Of a stretch of DNA of 64,000 bases, positions 50,669 to 59,609 are shown one piece after another (position 1 is the stretch's first letter; every line of letters begins with the position of its first letter). The stretch lies in contig CAZVTR010000005.1 in assembly GCA_964630305.1 (NCBI GenBank), positions 1 to 64,000 of the forward strand. The letters are read 5' to 3'. A program made the position numbers and the translations under genes. Source of the DNA: JAKPPT01 sp964630305 (GTDB lineage: Bacteria > Spirochaetota > Spirochaetia > Treponematales > UBA12059). The notes under the pieces were generated by a model. It made no database searches, was not told the origin of the DNA, and was given only the letters and a program-made list of their open reading frames with translations.

Positions 50669-51559
50669 GAAAACAACAATGATACAGTAAATCAGTCTAG
50701 TGAATGCAAACGCAGGGCGGTAATCATGGGCGCAAGCGGCGGAATTGGAAAAGCTATCTCTCGCGAGCTTGCACTGAGAAATGCCGAGCTCACACTGATT
50801 GGAAGAAATCAGCATAAGCTTGATACCTTTGCTCAAGAACTGCGGACATGCAGTGAGCGGAGTGAAAAACGTCAAACTGAGAACGCTGAGATGGAGATGG
50901 GCAGGAGGCAGATTGATGGAGAGATTGACGGTGGACAGGTATCAGTAAAGACTATTGCAAAGGAATTAGTCCCCGATGATGCTGACTTGCGCTCATTTTT
51001 TGTACAAACGCTCGATTCAGAACTCCGTCAGGCTGATATGTACTTCCATGTTTTGGGTCCGTTTTTACAAAAGCCAATTTCAGCATCCACAATCGAGGAC
51101 TGGAACGAGATGCTGTTTTATAATCTGAAGCTGCCGGCACTCTGCGCCGGTCATGCAGCCCGTTCTATGGCAGAACGCTGGGAATCACATCAGTGCGTGA
51201 AACAGCGGCAACCTGGTGTCATCGTGCTCTTTGGCGGAACTAAAACCGATACTGTCCATGCGTATAAAACCAACGCAGTCTATGCCAGCGCAAAAACAGG
51301 GCTTGCGGTTTTTGCAAAATCGCTTGCGCGCGAATATGCAGGGAAGGGTGTGGCTGTGATTATGGTCTGTCCCGGAATTGTAGAAACTGAGTACATGACG
51401 GAAGAGAAAAAACTTGCATGGAAAAAACATGTGCCGCAGGGAATGCTTACACAGCCAGAACAGTTTGCTCGTGCTGTCTGTGATATTGTGCTTTCTCCTT
51501 CGGTTTTGCTCTTTTCCGGCAGTGTTATAACGCTCGATGAAGGATTGTTGTTCTCATAG
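50663..51559 (+). CDS. short-chain dehydrogenase/reductase (SDR)
   Basis: 298 residues. NAD(P)-binding GASGGIGKAIS (23-33) and the active-site YASAKTG are present, and the ending resembles reductases of the FabG/3-oxoacyl type (VCPGIVETEYM). The usual catalytic Ser before the Tyr appears as VLFGGTKTD, with Gly-Gly-Thr. Residues about 60-95 are a charged insertion (RTCSERSEKRQTENAEMEMG) not found in ordinary SDRs. Substrate unknown. Leaderless start from the shared promoter. Confidence 0.88.
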   Translation: MQENNNDTVNQSSECKRRAVIMGASGGIGKAISRELALRNAELTLIGRNQHKLDTFAQELRTCSERSEKRQTENAEMEMGRRQIDGEIDGGQVSVKTIAKELVPDDADLRSFFVQTLDSELRQADMYFHVLGPFLQKPISASTIEDWNEMLFYNLKLPALCAGHAARSMAERWESHQCVKQRQPGVIVLFGGTKTDTVHAYKTNAVYASAKTGLAVFAKSLAREYAGKGVAVIMVCPGIVETEYMTEEKKLAWKKHVPQGMLTQPEQFARAVCDIVLSPSVLLFSGSVITLDEGLLFS

Positions 51560-51629
51560 CATTTAATGGAATTTAACATGCAAGCAAAGAGAATTGACAC
51601 AAAAGGCTTTGCATGCTCAAATAGTAAGC

Positions 51630-53114
51630 ATGAATAAACTAGAACCCAAAGCAGAGCTCTTTCAAAAGAAAGCTCTTGTTCCGTTTGTAGGTACTTTTAT
51701 GGTACTGGCTCTCGTGCTGACATTCACACTGGTTGCAGTTCCTCCAGTGAGTGCTCAGGATCAGAATGTTCAGGAGTATCTTTCGTTACTGCAAAGTGTC
51801 TATTTGTATGTGCTCCAGAACTATGTTGATGAAGTTGATCCCCAGGTGCTCTATGAAGGTGCGATGAAGGGTCTTTTTGAAGCTCTGAATGATCCCTATT
51901 CGGTGTTCCTCGATGAACAGATGATGAATGATTTGAATGACACGACATCAGGGAAATTCGGCGGCATTGGTTTATATATTTCTAAACCGCTTCCGGCAAA
52001 TCTTCCGGCTGGGAAAAAAGCATGGGTGGAAGTGGTATCGCCCATTGAGGATACTCCCGGGTGGAAAGCAGGTATTCAGCCTGGTGATTATATTACCCAT
52101 ATCGATGGTGAGTCTACAGAAGAAATGACCATGGAACAGGTCTTAAATAAATTACGCGGTGAACCCAATACAAAAGTTACAATAACAATTCAGCGCGGAG
52201 CAAATATCCGTTTCAACGAAACAATTACGAGAGCAATCATCGAAATACCCACAGTAAAAAAAGCCATGGTCGAAAAAACCATCGGCTATCTGCGTATTAT
52301 CGAGTTTACTCCGCAAACTGCGCAGCGGGTAAAAGAAGCGCTTGATTGGCTCAGGCAGAATGGAGCCACCTCATTAATACTCGATCTTCGCAATAACCCG
52401 GGCGGTCTGCTTTCTTCTGTTGTCCAAGTTGCCGATATGTTTATCGATAATGGTGTTATTGTTTCCACTAAGTCTCGCAATAAATATGATAACAATGTCT
52501 ACAAAGCAAAGAGCTCCATAGCAGTAAGTAAGGATATGCCGATAGTAGTGCTCATCAATAAAGGTTCTGCAAGTGCAGCAGAAATTCTTGCTGGTGCGCT
52601 CAAAGATAATAAACGTGCTTACCTTGTTGGGGAAACTACATATGGTAAAGGTTCTGTGCAGCAGGTTATTGCTCCGGTTGGCAAGACTGGTTTTAAACTA
52701 ACCATGTCCCGCTACTACACACCAAGTGATGCAAATATTGATAAGCTGGGTATAATACCGGATCTCCTCATAAAAGAACCGGAACTCACAGAGCAGGAAG
52801 AAAAAGATCTTACCAAGCTGATAGAGCAGAATGCATTTGGAAGTTTTGCAGAAAAAAATCCTGATGCGTCTGAAAAAGAAATAAACGCATTTGTTCAAGG
52901 GCTTAAGAGCAGCGGCATAACCGTCTCTGAACGAGTGCTCCGAAAGATGGTACAGAACGAGCTTAATAGAACAAAACTGAGTCCCGTGTTTGATCTTGAA
53001 TATGACTTACAGCTCCAGGAAGCGTTAAAAGTACTCAAGAGCGGGCAATATTCCATGCTGGTAAATCAGTCGCTCACAGTGCTTGAACTTCAGCAAAGGT
53101 CGCAGACTAAGTAG
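51630..53114 (+). CDS. ctpA: carboxyl-terminal processing protease (S41)
   Basis: Periplasmic protease that cuts after C-terminal signals. From ATG 51630 it has 494 residues with a membrane/signal segment (about 17-40), a PDZ domain (GWKAGIQPGDYITHIDG) and the S41 core with the catalytic Ser in NKGSASAAEILAGAL and Lys in YGKGSVQQV. There is no clear Shine-Dalgarno; TTGACA (51594-51599) and TCAAAT (51617-51622) end seven bases before the ATG, so the mRNA may be leaderless. TTG 51594 is an upstream in-frame alternative. rsmE follows after three bases. Confidence 0.93.
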   Translation: MNKLEPKAELFQKKALVPFVGTFMVLALVLTFTLVAVPPVSAQDQNVQEYLSLLQSVYLYVLQNYVDEVDPQVLYEGAMKGLFEALNDPYSVFLDEQMMNDLNDTTSGKFGGIGLYISKPLPANLPAGKKAWVEVVSPIEDTPGWKAGIQPGDYITHIDGESTEEMTMEQVLNKLRGEPNTKVTITIQRGANIRFNETITRAIIEIPTVKKAMVEKTIGYLRIIEFTPQTAQRVKEALDWLRQNGATSLILDLRNNPGGLLSSVVQVADMFIDNGVIVSTKSRNKYDNNVYKAKSSIAVSKDMPIVVLINKGSASAAEILAGALKDNKRAYLVGETTYGKGSVQQVIAPVGKTGFKLTMSRYYTPSDANIDKLGIIPDLLIKEPELTEQEEKDLTKLIEQNAFGSFAEKNPDASEKEINAFVQGLKSSGITVSERVLRKMVQNELNRTKLSPVFDLEYDLQLQEALKVLKSGQYSMLVNQSLTVLELQQRSQTK

Positions 53115-53117
53115 CAC

Positions 53118-53984
53118 ATGCGCCGATTGATACTTCCTGAGCAATACGATGGTTCAGGGCATGTGCTGCTCTCCGGGAAGGAAGCCAAAAGGTTAATAAA
53201 AGTTTTAAGGCTTGTGCCGGGTGATACCCTCCCCGCACTCGATGTGCAGGGAAGACAGTATGTCTGTACAATAGAGAAAGTTGATGATGGGACGGTAGCG
53301 CTCAGTATAGAGCAATGCGGATCCAGTGCCGATGAGCGCAGCCAGCACTACAGCGATATCAGGCGTAACAAGCACGGTCTGAAGAAAACAGACAGTACTA
53401 GTACAGAAAATAGTGCTTCAGAGACTGCTGATGCCCAGCAAGCATCTACTAGCAGTAATAGTCCTGAACTCGTACTTGCGGTAGGGATTCTCAAGGGGCA
53501 AAAACTGGATGATGTTGTAAGAGCTGGAACAGAGCTGGGTTTTAGCACAATTCAGCTCCTCGAGACTGAACGGAGTGTCGCGCGGGAAACAAGCTCTGGA
53601 AAAATGATACGATATGAGCGGATAGTAAAAGAAGCGCTGGGACAATCCGGTTCTGCGGTAGTTACAAAAGTATGCCCTCCCTGTTCCATTCAGCAGTTTC
53701 TAGCGCATCCGTTAGAGGAGTCGGTTTGCGGTTTAGTTTTTCATGAAAAACTAACAGTGACAAGTACTATACACGGTGCAATAAAAGATAGTTATAAAAA
53801 GTTTATACTATGTGTTGGTCCCGAAGGCGGATTTTCTGACTCGGAATTAGCGCAATTTTTACGACAAGGCTATGTGCCGGCATGGCTTGGGCCAACAATT
53901 TTGCGAGCGGATACAGCAGCCATAGCAGTTATGGCTATAACCAAATTATTACTTGTGGAGCGTGAATCATGGCAGGCAAAATAG
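53118..53984 (+). CDS. rsmE: 16S rRNA (uracil-1498-N3)-methyltransferase
   Basis: 288 residues: PUA-like N-terminus (about 1-67) and SPOUT knot with VLAVGILKGQKLDDVVRAGTELG, the SAM-binding CVGPEGGFSDSEL and LGPTILRADTAAIAVM. Residues about 68-115 are an unusual Ser/Thr/Asn-rich insertion (KKTDSTSTENSASETADAQ) between the two domains. It starts three bases after ctpA and overlaps the next gene by 16 bases, so the cluster is translated together. Confidence 0.92.
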   Translation: MRRLILPEQYDGSGHVLLSGKEAKRLIKVLRLVPGDTLPALDVQGRQYVCTIEKVDDGTVALSIEQCGSSADERSQHYSDIRRNKHGLKKTDSTSTENSASETADAQQASTSSNSPELVLAVGILKGQKLDDVVRAGTELGFSTIQLLETERSVARETSSGKMIRYERIVKEALGQSGSAVVTKVCPPCSIQQFLAHPLEESVCGLVFHEKLTVTSTIHGAIKDSYKKFILCVGPEGGFSDSELAQFLRQGYVPAWLGPTILRADTAAIAVMAITKLLLVERESWQAK

Positions 53985-54721
53985 AAAACATTCAGCGGAT
54001 TACCATACTCAATGTGCCTGTTGATATATTGCCGGAAGAAAAACTCGAAGAAGCAATAAAACAATTATACGCTGACGGGAAAAATCATCAAATAATTTTG
54101 CTCTCAACATTTGATTTGCTTAAAGCGCGGCGCAGCGGCGAATTTAGAACAATGGTTCAGACAGCAAGTTTGGTTATACCTATTTCAAAATCAATTATAA
54201 AAGCAGCGGCCTTTTTAAAACGTCCGCTTCCGGTACGGTATGAACCTTTCGACTTTATTATTAGAGTTCTTGCGATATTGGAGCACTACGGAAAATCATT
54301 GTATATTTTTGGCGGTACACGGCATCTTGTCAATCGGGCTGTAGAAAACTTGCGGAAAACATTTCTGCAGCTTAAAATTGTTGGAAAACATGAGGGACAT
54401 TTTCCAAAACAGTATCACGCAAACATAATCCAGGCAATCCGCAAAGCGACGCCTACGTTGCTGCTTACCGGAAAGGGAATACCCTGGGGTGAGCGGTGGA
54501 TTTACAGAACAATGAATCATTTTGCTTCCGGTATGTACCTCTGGGGGTCAGATGTGCTTGAAGTATTTGCAAAAAAGCGAGAGCGGCCGAACCGTGCGAT
54601 GTTTGATAAGGGAAATGAATGGATGTACTATGTTGTTCGGAAGCCATGGAAACTTTTTAGAATCTTTCCATTTATCTGGTTTAAAATGCTGGTGCTGTTG
54701 TACCGAATGACGGGCAAATAG
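53969..54721 (+). CDS. WecG/TagA/CpsF-like protein lacking the usual catalytic Asp
   Basis: 250 residues of the GT26 fold, which normally adds N-acetylmannosaminuronate or similar sugars to undecaprenyl-linked carriers. The overall order is recognisable (ITILNVPVDILP, IILLSTFDLLKAR, SLYIFGGTRHLVNRAVENLR, TLLLTGKGIPWGERWIYR), but where active enzymes have a conserved PDG the protein reads VIPISKS at residues 69-75. Either the reaction differs or it is a non-catalytic relative. TGGAG lies upstream, inside rsmE. Confidence 0.8.
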   Translation: MAGKIENIQRITILNVPVDILPEEKLEEAIKQLYADGKNHQIILLSTFDLLKARRSGEFRTMVQTASLVIPISKSIIKAAAFLKRPLPVRYEPFDFIIRVLAILEHYGKSLYIFGGTRHLVNRAVENLRKTFLQLKIVGKHEGHFPKQYHANIIQAIRKATPTLLLTGKGIPWGERWIYRTMNHFASGMYLWGSDVLEVFAKKRERPNRAMFDKGNEWMYYVVRKPWKLFRIFPFIWFKMLVLLYRMTGK

Positions 54722-54754
54722 AGAATATTTTATAACAATAAGGGAGTTGAAAGT

Positions 54755-55873
54755 ATGAGCGTATATCAAGAACGGGTCAAGAAAGTTGCAGAAGAACTGG
54801 CAAAGCGTCAGCTTGCGGTATGCATGTTTGAAGACACAGAGGGGAGAAGAAATCCATCTATCCGCTATCTCTCAGGACATCCCTCCGATGCGCTGCTTTT
54901 CATTAGCGCAAGCGGAAAATCAATACTTGTGCCGTGGGATATCAATATGGCTCATGCTATGGCAGAAGCCGATGAAATACTACCATACACTGATTTTGCC
55001 CGATCGGTACCCGAAGCAATTAACGGTATTGGCAAACATCTCAATCTGCATGAAGGCGATATTATCGGGCTCCCGTCAGCTACGCCGTATCCGCATTTTG
55101 TTTCGTATATGGAAAAATGCGAACCCTATGATTTTTCCTGTACCGATGACGGCATGGATGAGTTTGTTGCTGGCATGCGAGCGATCAAGGATGCAGAAGA
55201 AATCGGTATATACCGGAAGGTGTCTGCTATCACTGACTCGATAATGGATGCAATTGAAGCACGTGTCCGCGCAGGGGAATTTAAAACAGAAACCGATGTA
55301 GCGCTTTTTATTGAACGGGCACTGCGCGAAGCGGGCTGTGAAGCTACAGGTTTTGATACGATTGCAGCAGGACCCTCACGCAGTTTCGGAATCCATGCAT
55401 TTCCCTCCTATTCGGCAGCTGCATTCGGTACTGACGGTTTTTCCATTTTGGATTTTGGCGTAGTGTATAAAGGATACACCTCCGATGTAACTATGACATT
55501 TGTGCGAGGAGCGCTCTCGGAAAAACAAAAAACAATGCTTGCCCTTGTGCAAAAAGCGTATGATGAAGCCGTAGCACTCTGCAAGCCAGGCATTCAGGCC
55601 AAAGAACCAGGCAAGCATGTTGATGCGCTCTTTAAGGAAGCAGGGTTTACAATGCCCCACAGCCTGGGACACGGAGTAGGCCTTGAGGCTCACGAAATGC
55701 CGATTATGCGAAGCAGAGAGGATAATACCTGGGAACTCAAGCCGGGGCAGATTATAACCATTGAGCCAGGACTCTATGATGCTGAAGCCGGCGGCGTGCG
55801 CCTGGAAAATGATGTCCTCATCACCGAAACCGGGCACGAAGTGCTGACGCATTCACGAATTGTGTTTTTGTAG
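54755..55873 (+). CDS. M24 family metallopeptidase (Xaa-Pro dipeptidase/aminopeptidase-like)
   Basis: 372 residues: creatinase-like N-terminal domain (about 1-130) and pita-bread catalytic domain with all metal ligands: two Asp in LDFGVVYKGYTSDVTMTF, His in HSLGHGVGLEAHEMP, Glu in TIEPGLYD and Glu in GVRLENDVLIT. The family length fits proline dipeptidases. GGGAG precedes the ATG. It follows the WecG-like gene by 33 bases. Confidence 0.93.
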   Translation: MSVYQERVKKVAEELAKRQLAVCMFEDTEGRRNPSIRYLSGHPSDALLFISASGKSILVPWDINMAHAMAEADEILPYTDFARSVPEAINGIGKHLNLHEGDIIGLPSATPYPHFVSYMEKCEPYDFSCTDDGMDEFVAGMRAIKDAEEIGIYRKVSAITDSIMDAIEARVRAGEFKTETDVALFIERALREAGCEATGFDTIAAGPSRSFGIHAFPSYSAAAFGTDGFSILDFGVVYKGYTSDVTMTFVRGALSEKQKTMLALVQKAYDEAVALCKPGIQAKEPGKHVDALFKEAGFTMPHSLGHGVGLEAHEMPIMRSREDNTWELKPGQIITIEPGLYDAEAGGVRLENDVLITETGHEVLTHSRIVFL

Positions 55874-55983
55874 TCTGCTGAAATGATGGAGAGAAGTAAG
55901 CTGTATAAGGAACTGCATGCGATACATAAGGGAAATGCAGAGTAAGATGTTTAAATCTAGAATGATGCAATTTAATAAACTAA

Positions 55984-56008
55984 GAGCAGCGGTTTGTGGC
56001 CGCTGCTC
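55984..56008. terminator. hairpin between the convergent M24 peptidase and glmS genes
   Basis: Perfect 9-bp GC-rich stem GAGCAGCGG/CCGCTGCTC with a 7-base loop. No T tract, but the position between convergent stops fits a shared terminator. Confidence 0.6.
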
Positions 56009-56031
56009 CAATGTAAATGTGTTATATTTTC

Positions 56032-58446
56032 TCAATCCACCGTTATCGATTTGCTCACGTTTTTAGGCGCGTCGGGATGTACGCCGTGATCTTCGACATG
56101 GAGCGCATCGAGCTTAGCTTTTTTGAGCACTGACATTCGGAGCGCAAGATACTGGAGCACAATTGCGCTCCCAAAAACAAAGTAATACTTGTTGCCAGTT
56201 ACGGGCATATGAATAAAGCTGGATGTGTATCGGTTTTCATAACCAGCGGGCACGCCGGTTACTGCAAGCTCAAGGTCATGGTCAGGCTCTGCAATAAGGA
56301 AAATATCTGCGCCGCGAATTTTGTGAGTGTGAATCTGGCTGATGGTAATGTGTTTATCATGTTCGTCTGGCGGGCAGATAAACACGAGCGGATAATTCTT
56401 AAACAGAGCTTCGAGTGCTGTGCCAGTTACGTTTGTGTTGCCGGATGCGCACAGTGCTTCGAGCTGATCGAGCGAGAATACGGTGTTTTTACCCAAAATG
56501 GTATTGGGTCCGTGTTTAAACTCAGCTGCATCGTACCCTTCGGCATGGTTGAGCACAACCTCGCGGATTTTGAGTGCACCTTCGCGTGCAAGTCCGATAA
56601 GGCCGGTACCAAGGAGATGAATGGAAGGCACCAGGTAGAGTTTTTCTGCAATTGCATCGATTGAAGGAAATGCAGAGCTGATTGTATCGGCAAGCAATTT
56701 TTTGATTGCTCCAAGATCGTTCGCAAGTTCTGGATCTTTTTTTACCCATGCGCCGGCGAGGAGATAGAGCACGACAAGCTGGTTAATAAACGATTTTGTT
56801 GCGGCAACCGCAATTTCTGGTCCGCAGAGTATGGGGAGGTAAAAATCCGATAACTCCTGCGGTATGCGGCTGTTTTCATTGTTTACAATTGCAATGCGTT
56901 TAATTTTAGGTTCAAGTTTTTTTGCATCCTGGAGTATATCAACGAGATCTTTTGTTTCTCCTGATTGCGATATTGCGATGATGAGATCATCCGCCTTGAG
57001 TGTGGAAAGATAGTTTCCGCGGAACTGGCCGGGGTTACAGGGAAATACTGCCAGCCTGGCAAGTCCGCCAAAGAAATATGAACCAATGAGCGCTGCATGA
57101 TAGGATGTTCCCGATGCAAGTATATAAATGGTGCCTTTGCGTTTTTGTGTTTGCTGCATGGTTGCAACACATCGCATATACGAAGTGCGGATTTCCTGGC
57201 GCTTTCGTTCTATTGCAAGCGCATCGAGAAGGACAAGCGCTTCTCTATGTTCGGGCGTAAGCCGTGATAGTTCATCAAGAATAAAAGCAAGCTCTGAGAC
57301 AAAAGCGGTGTGAGTGTTCAGTGTGTTGGAGCCAGCCTGCTTTGCCTTGTTTGCAAATGCAAGCCACTGTGGTGATGCAAAGAATGCTTTTGCTGATACC
57401 TGTAATGCTTCGGTGCTCGCCGTTTGAGCAAGGTTTTCAATAAACTCAAGAGCTGCAATCGCTTGATGCGTGCTGGCAAGTTTTGTTAACCAGGCAAGAT
57501 CAGGATCGGGGAGATAGTATCGAGCCAGCTCTGTAATGTTTGTGGGTGCGGATTCAATTTCCTGATGCATGAAAAACTTATAGGGTTCATGGAGCCCGGT
57601 GTCCTGCACCGAAAGCCGCGATCGCATCGGAACAGGTTCTGAAAATTTCAGGGGACCAGTTAATGAGAACACTGCATAGGCAGTATGGTTGTACCAGATT
57701 CCCTGTCCTTCGAGGAGCGGAATCAAGATTTTTGTTTTAGAGAGCACAGAGCTCAAATCACTTGAAACAACAACAAAGCTGCCATTGGTATCGGTGCCAA
57801 TACCGGCATAGAGTGAAGAACCGGATTTAATTGCAAAGACACCTTCGATATCGGGATCTGCAACGCAAGCCGCATAAGAGCCTACAGCCTCTGCTTCTGC
57901 CCTGCGGATTGCTTCTATCATGGCACAGTGTTGAAGCGATAGATCGGCACGAATGCCCGTTTTCTTATAGAGTGCATGTGCATTTTTAGCGGCATCCATA
58001 TCGTTCTGTAAGATTTCGACATAGTGCTCTTCGATGAGGTGCACGAGCATCTCGCCATCGTTATCAGATTTTGGGCTATGGCCTGATTCTATAAGCCGTT
58101 TTTTGAGCGCATCGGTATTAGAAATATTGCCGTTATGCGCGCCAACGAGTTCTTTTTTGCACAGCACATGGTGCGGCTGGCTGTTGATATCGGTCACGGC
58201 ACCATACGTCGCCCAGCGCACCTGTCCAATAAAGCGCTGGCCGCCATATTGCGGTATGTTGAGTTCTCGGGTTACTTTGCTCGGCGAACCTACTTTTTTT
58301 ACGAGTGTTATTTTTTTATCAGTTGTGATAAATGATGCGCCAGTAGAATCGTAGCCTCGGTATTCAAGCCGTTTGAGGAGTTCTGATGCCTCTTTACCTA
58401 ATGAGTCAGTGTCTTTGTCATAAACCAATGATACAACGCCGCACAT
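56032..58446 (-). CDS. glmS: glutamine-fructose-6-phosphate aminotransferase, enlarged
   Basis: Makes glucosamine 6-phosphate, the entry to peptidoglycan amino sugars. 804 residues against about 610 usually. The glutaminase domain begins with Cys2 (MCGVVSLVYD) and contains RLEYRGYDSTG and VGAHNGNISN. Two SIS isomerase domains follow from about residue 436 (YILASGTSYHAALIGSYF, SQSGETKDLV), with AEGYDAAEFKHGPNTI and the C-terminal NVSKSITVD. The extra length is mainly an insertion of about 125 residues (310-435) between the glutaminase and SIS1, plus about 30 residues near 150-176. AAAGGAG precedes the start. Confidence 0.92.
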   Translation of the reverse strand: MCGVVSLVYDKDTDSLGKEASELLKRLEYRGYDSTGASFITTDKKITLVKKVGSPSKVTRELNIPQYGGQRFIGQVRWATYGAVTDINSQPHHVLCKKELVGAHNGNISNTDALKKRLIESGHSPKSDNDGEMLVHLIEEHYVEILQNDMDAAKNAHALYKKTGIRADLSLQHCAMIEAIRRAEAEAVGSYAACVADPDIEGVFAIKSGSSLYAGIGTDTNGSFVVVSSDLSSVLSKTKILIPLLEGQGIWYNHTAYAVFSLTGPLKFSEPVPMRSRLSVQDTGLHEPYKFFMHQEIESAPTNITELARYYLPDPDLAWLTKLASTHQAIAALEFIENLAQTASTEALQVSAKAFFASPQWLAFANKAKQAGSNTLNTHTAFVSELAFILDELSRLTPEHREALVLLDALAIERKRQEIRTSYMRCVATMQQTQKRKGTIYILASGTSYHAALIGSYFFGGLARLAVFPCNPGQFRGNYLSTLKADDLIIAISQSGETKDLVDILQDAKKLEPKIKRIAIVNNENSRIPQELSDFYLPILCGPEIAVAATKSFINQLVVLYLLAGAWVKKDPELANDLGAIKKLLADTISSAFPSIDAIAEKLYLVPSIHLLGTGLIGLAREGALKIREVVLNHAEGYDAAEFKHGPNTILGKNTVFSLDQLEALCASGNTNVTGTALEALFKNYPLVFICPPDEHDKHITISQIHTHKIRGADIFLIAEPDHDLELAVTGVPAGYENRYTSSFIHMPVTGNKYYFVFGSAIVLQYLALRMSVLKKAKLDALHVEDHGVHPDAPKNVSKSITVD

Positions 58447-58536
58447 ACTTTGCTCCTTTTTGCATCACTATGCAACGAAAATGGAAAAATGGCAACTAGA
58501 AGATAGTTTTACTATGTGCAATGCATGTTGCGCGCT

Positions 58537-58568
58537 GGTATTTTAAAGGGAGGTATTTTAAAGGAGGT
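58537..58568 (+). repeat. tandem duplication carrying two Shine-Dalgarno sequences upstream of galU
   Basis: GGTATTTTAAAGGGA (58537-58551) is followed at once by GGTATTTTAAAGGA (58552-58565) and GGT. The second copy ends in AAAGGAGGT, a full anti-16S match, eight bases before ATG 58576. Confidence 0.8.
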
Positions 58569-58575
58569 GCTTTAT

Positions 58576-58602
58576 ATGGAAGGGGTGTTTCCAATAGCTT
58601 GA
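58576..58602 (+). CDS. possible 8-codon leader peptide before galU
   Basis: ATG 58576 with a perfect AAAGGAGG eight bases upstream opens a frame of eight codons, MEGVFPIA, and stops with TGA at 58600-58602. The TGA overlaps a TTG codon that is in frame with galU (TTGA), so ribosomes could re-initiate there or at ATG 58635. The start signal is the strongest in this interval yet drives no long gene. A coding role is inferred only. Confidence 0.4.
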   Translation: MEGVFPIA

Positions 58603-58634
58603 GTAAGCAAGTAATTCCATACTATGATAGTCCC

Positions 58635-59471
58635 ATGAAAGGTGTTATTGTTGCTGCAGGTTATGGGACGAGATTTTTACCGGTTACAAAGACTGTCCCT
58701 AAAGAGATGCTGCCGCTCATTACAAGACCGGCAATCGATTTTATTATAGAAGAGTTTGTAAACGCAGGAATTCATGAGGTAATTATCATCACAAGCAGGC
58801 GCAAGAAATCGCTCGATGATTATTTTGATCATGAAGTCGAGCTTGATGGTGTGTTTGAACGTGAAGGCAATACAAATAAGCTCAAGCTTGTAGAGCCGCC
58901 TCGAGTTCATGTGAGTTTTGTACGCCAGCAGGCAATGCGTGGAACGGGTCATGCACTCCTCATGGTAAAGCCGCTCATAGGCACTGAGCCCTGCGTCGTA
59001 GCGTACCCTGATGATATTCATCTGGGTACACCGCCATTAGCTCGCCAGTTAATCGATCTGTATGAGCAAACAGGCTGTTCGGTGCTCGCTACAATCCATG
59101 AACCCGGTGATGTGAGCCGATATGGTGTTGTTGCCCCCGATGCTGATGGTGTGCATGTTAAAGGTTTTGTAGAAAAACCGGCACCAGGCACTGAGCCAAG
59201 CCATGAAGTTTCGATAGGCCGCTACCTCTATACGCCAGAGTTTTTTGACTATCTCGAAGAAGGCTGGAATAAGCATACAGGCGGCGAGTATTACCATCTC
59301 TTTGCGCTCAATACCTTGATTGCTCAGGGTAAGGTTGCATGGAAAGCAACTGAGGGTGTGCGGCTCGATACGGGTGAGCCGTCAGGATACCTGGAAGCGA
59401 TACTCACTTATGCTTGGGATATTCCTCAGTATCGCAGTGTCATTGAGCGGTTTATCGCACAAAAAAAATAA
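58635..59471 (+). CDS. galU: UTP-glucose-1-phosphate uridylyltransferase
   Basis: Makes UDP-glucose. From ATG 58635, 278 residues begin MKGVIVAAGYGTRFLPVTKT and contain PKEMLPLITRPAIDFIIEE, RGTGHALLMVKPLIG, the metal motif YPDDIH (usually LPDD) and GFVEKPAPGTEPS. Length is near normal. No Shine-Dalgarno precedes this ATG; TACTAT (58620-58625) ends nine bases before it. A TTG start at 58599 coupled to the mini-ORF would add 12 residues. Confidence 0.93.
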   Translation: MKGVIVAAGYGTRFLPVTKTVPKEMLPLITRPAIDFIIEEFVNAGIHEVIIITSRRKKSLDDYFDHEVELDGVFEREGNTNKLKLVEPPRVHVSFVRQQAMRGTGHALLMVKPLIGTEPCVVAYPDDIHLGTPPLARQLIDLYEQTGCSVLATIHEPGDVSRYGVVAPDADGVHVKGFVEKPAPGTEPSHEVSIGRYLYTPEFFDYLEEGWNKHTGGEYYHLFALNTLIAQGKVAWKATEGVRLDTGEPSGYLEAILTYAWDIPQYRSVIERFIAQKK

Positions 59472-59609
59472 AAAATTTAGCCATAATTTTTGTAACGTTC
59501 TTTGAATTGAGTTATGTTATTAAGAGAGTTTGAAAATAAATAGCCTAGATTCATACTCTATGAGCAGATGTTCTGCTTGTTAGTCAAATAAAGCTGAAAG
59601 GATGTATGC

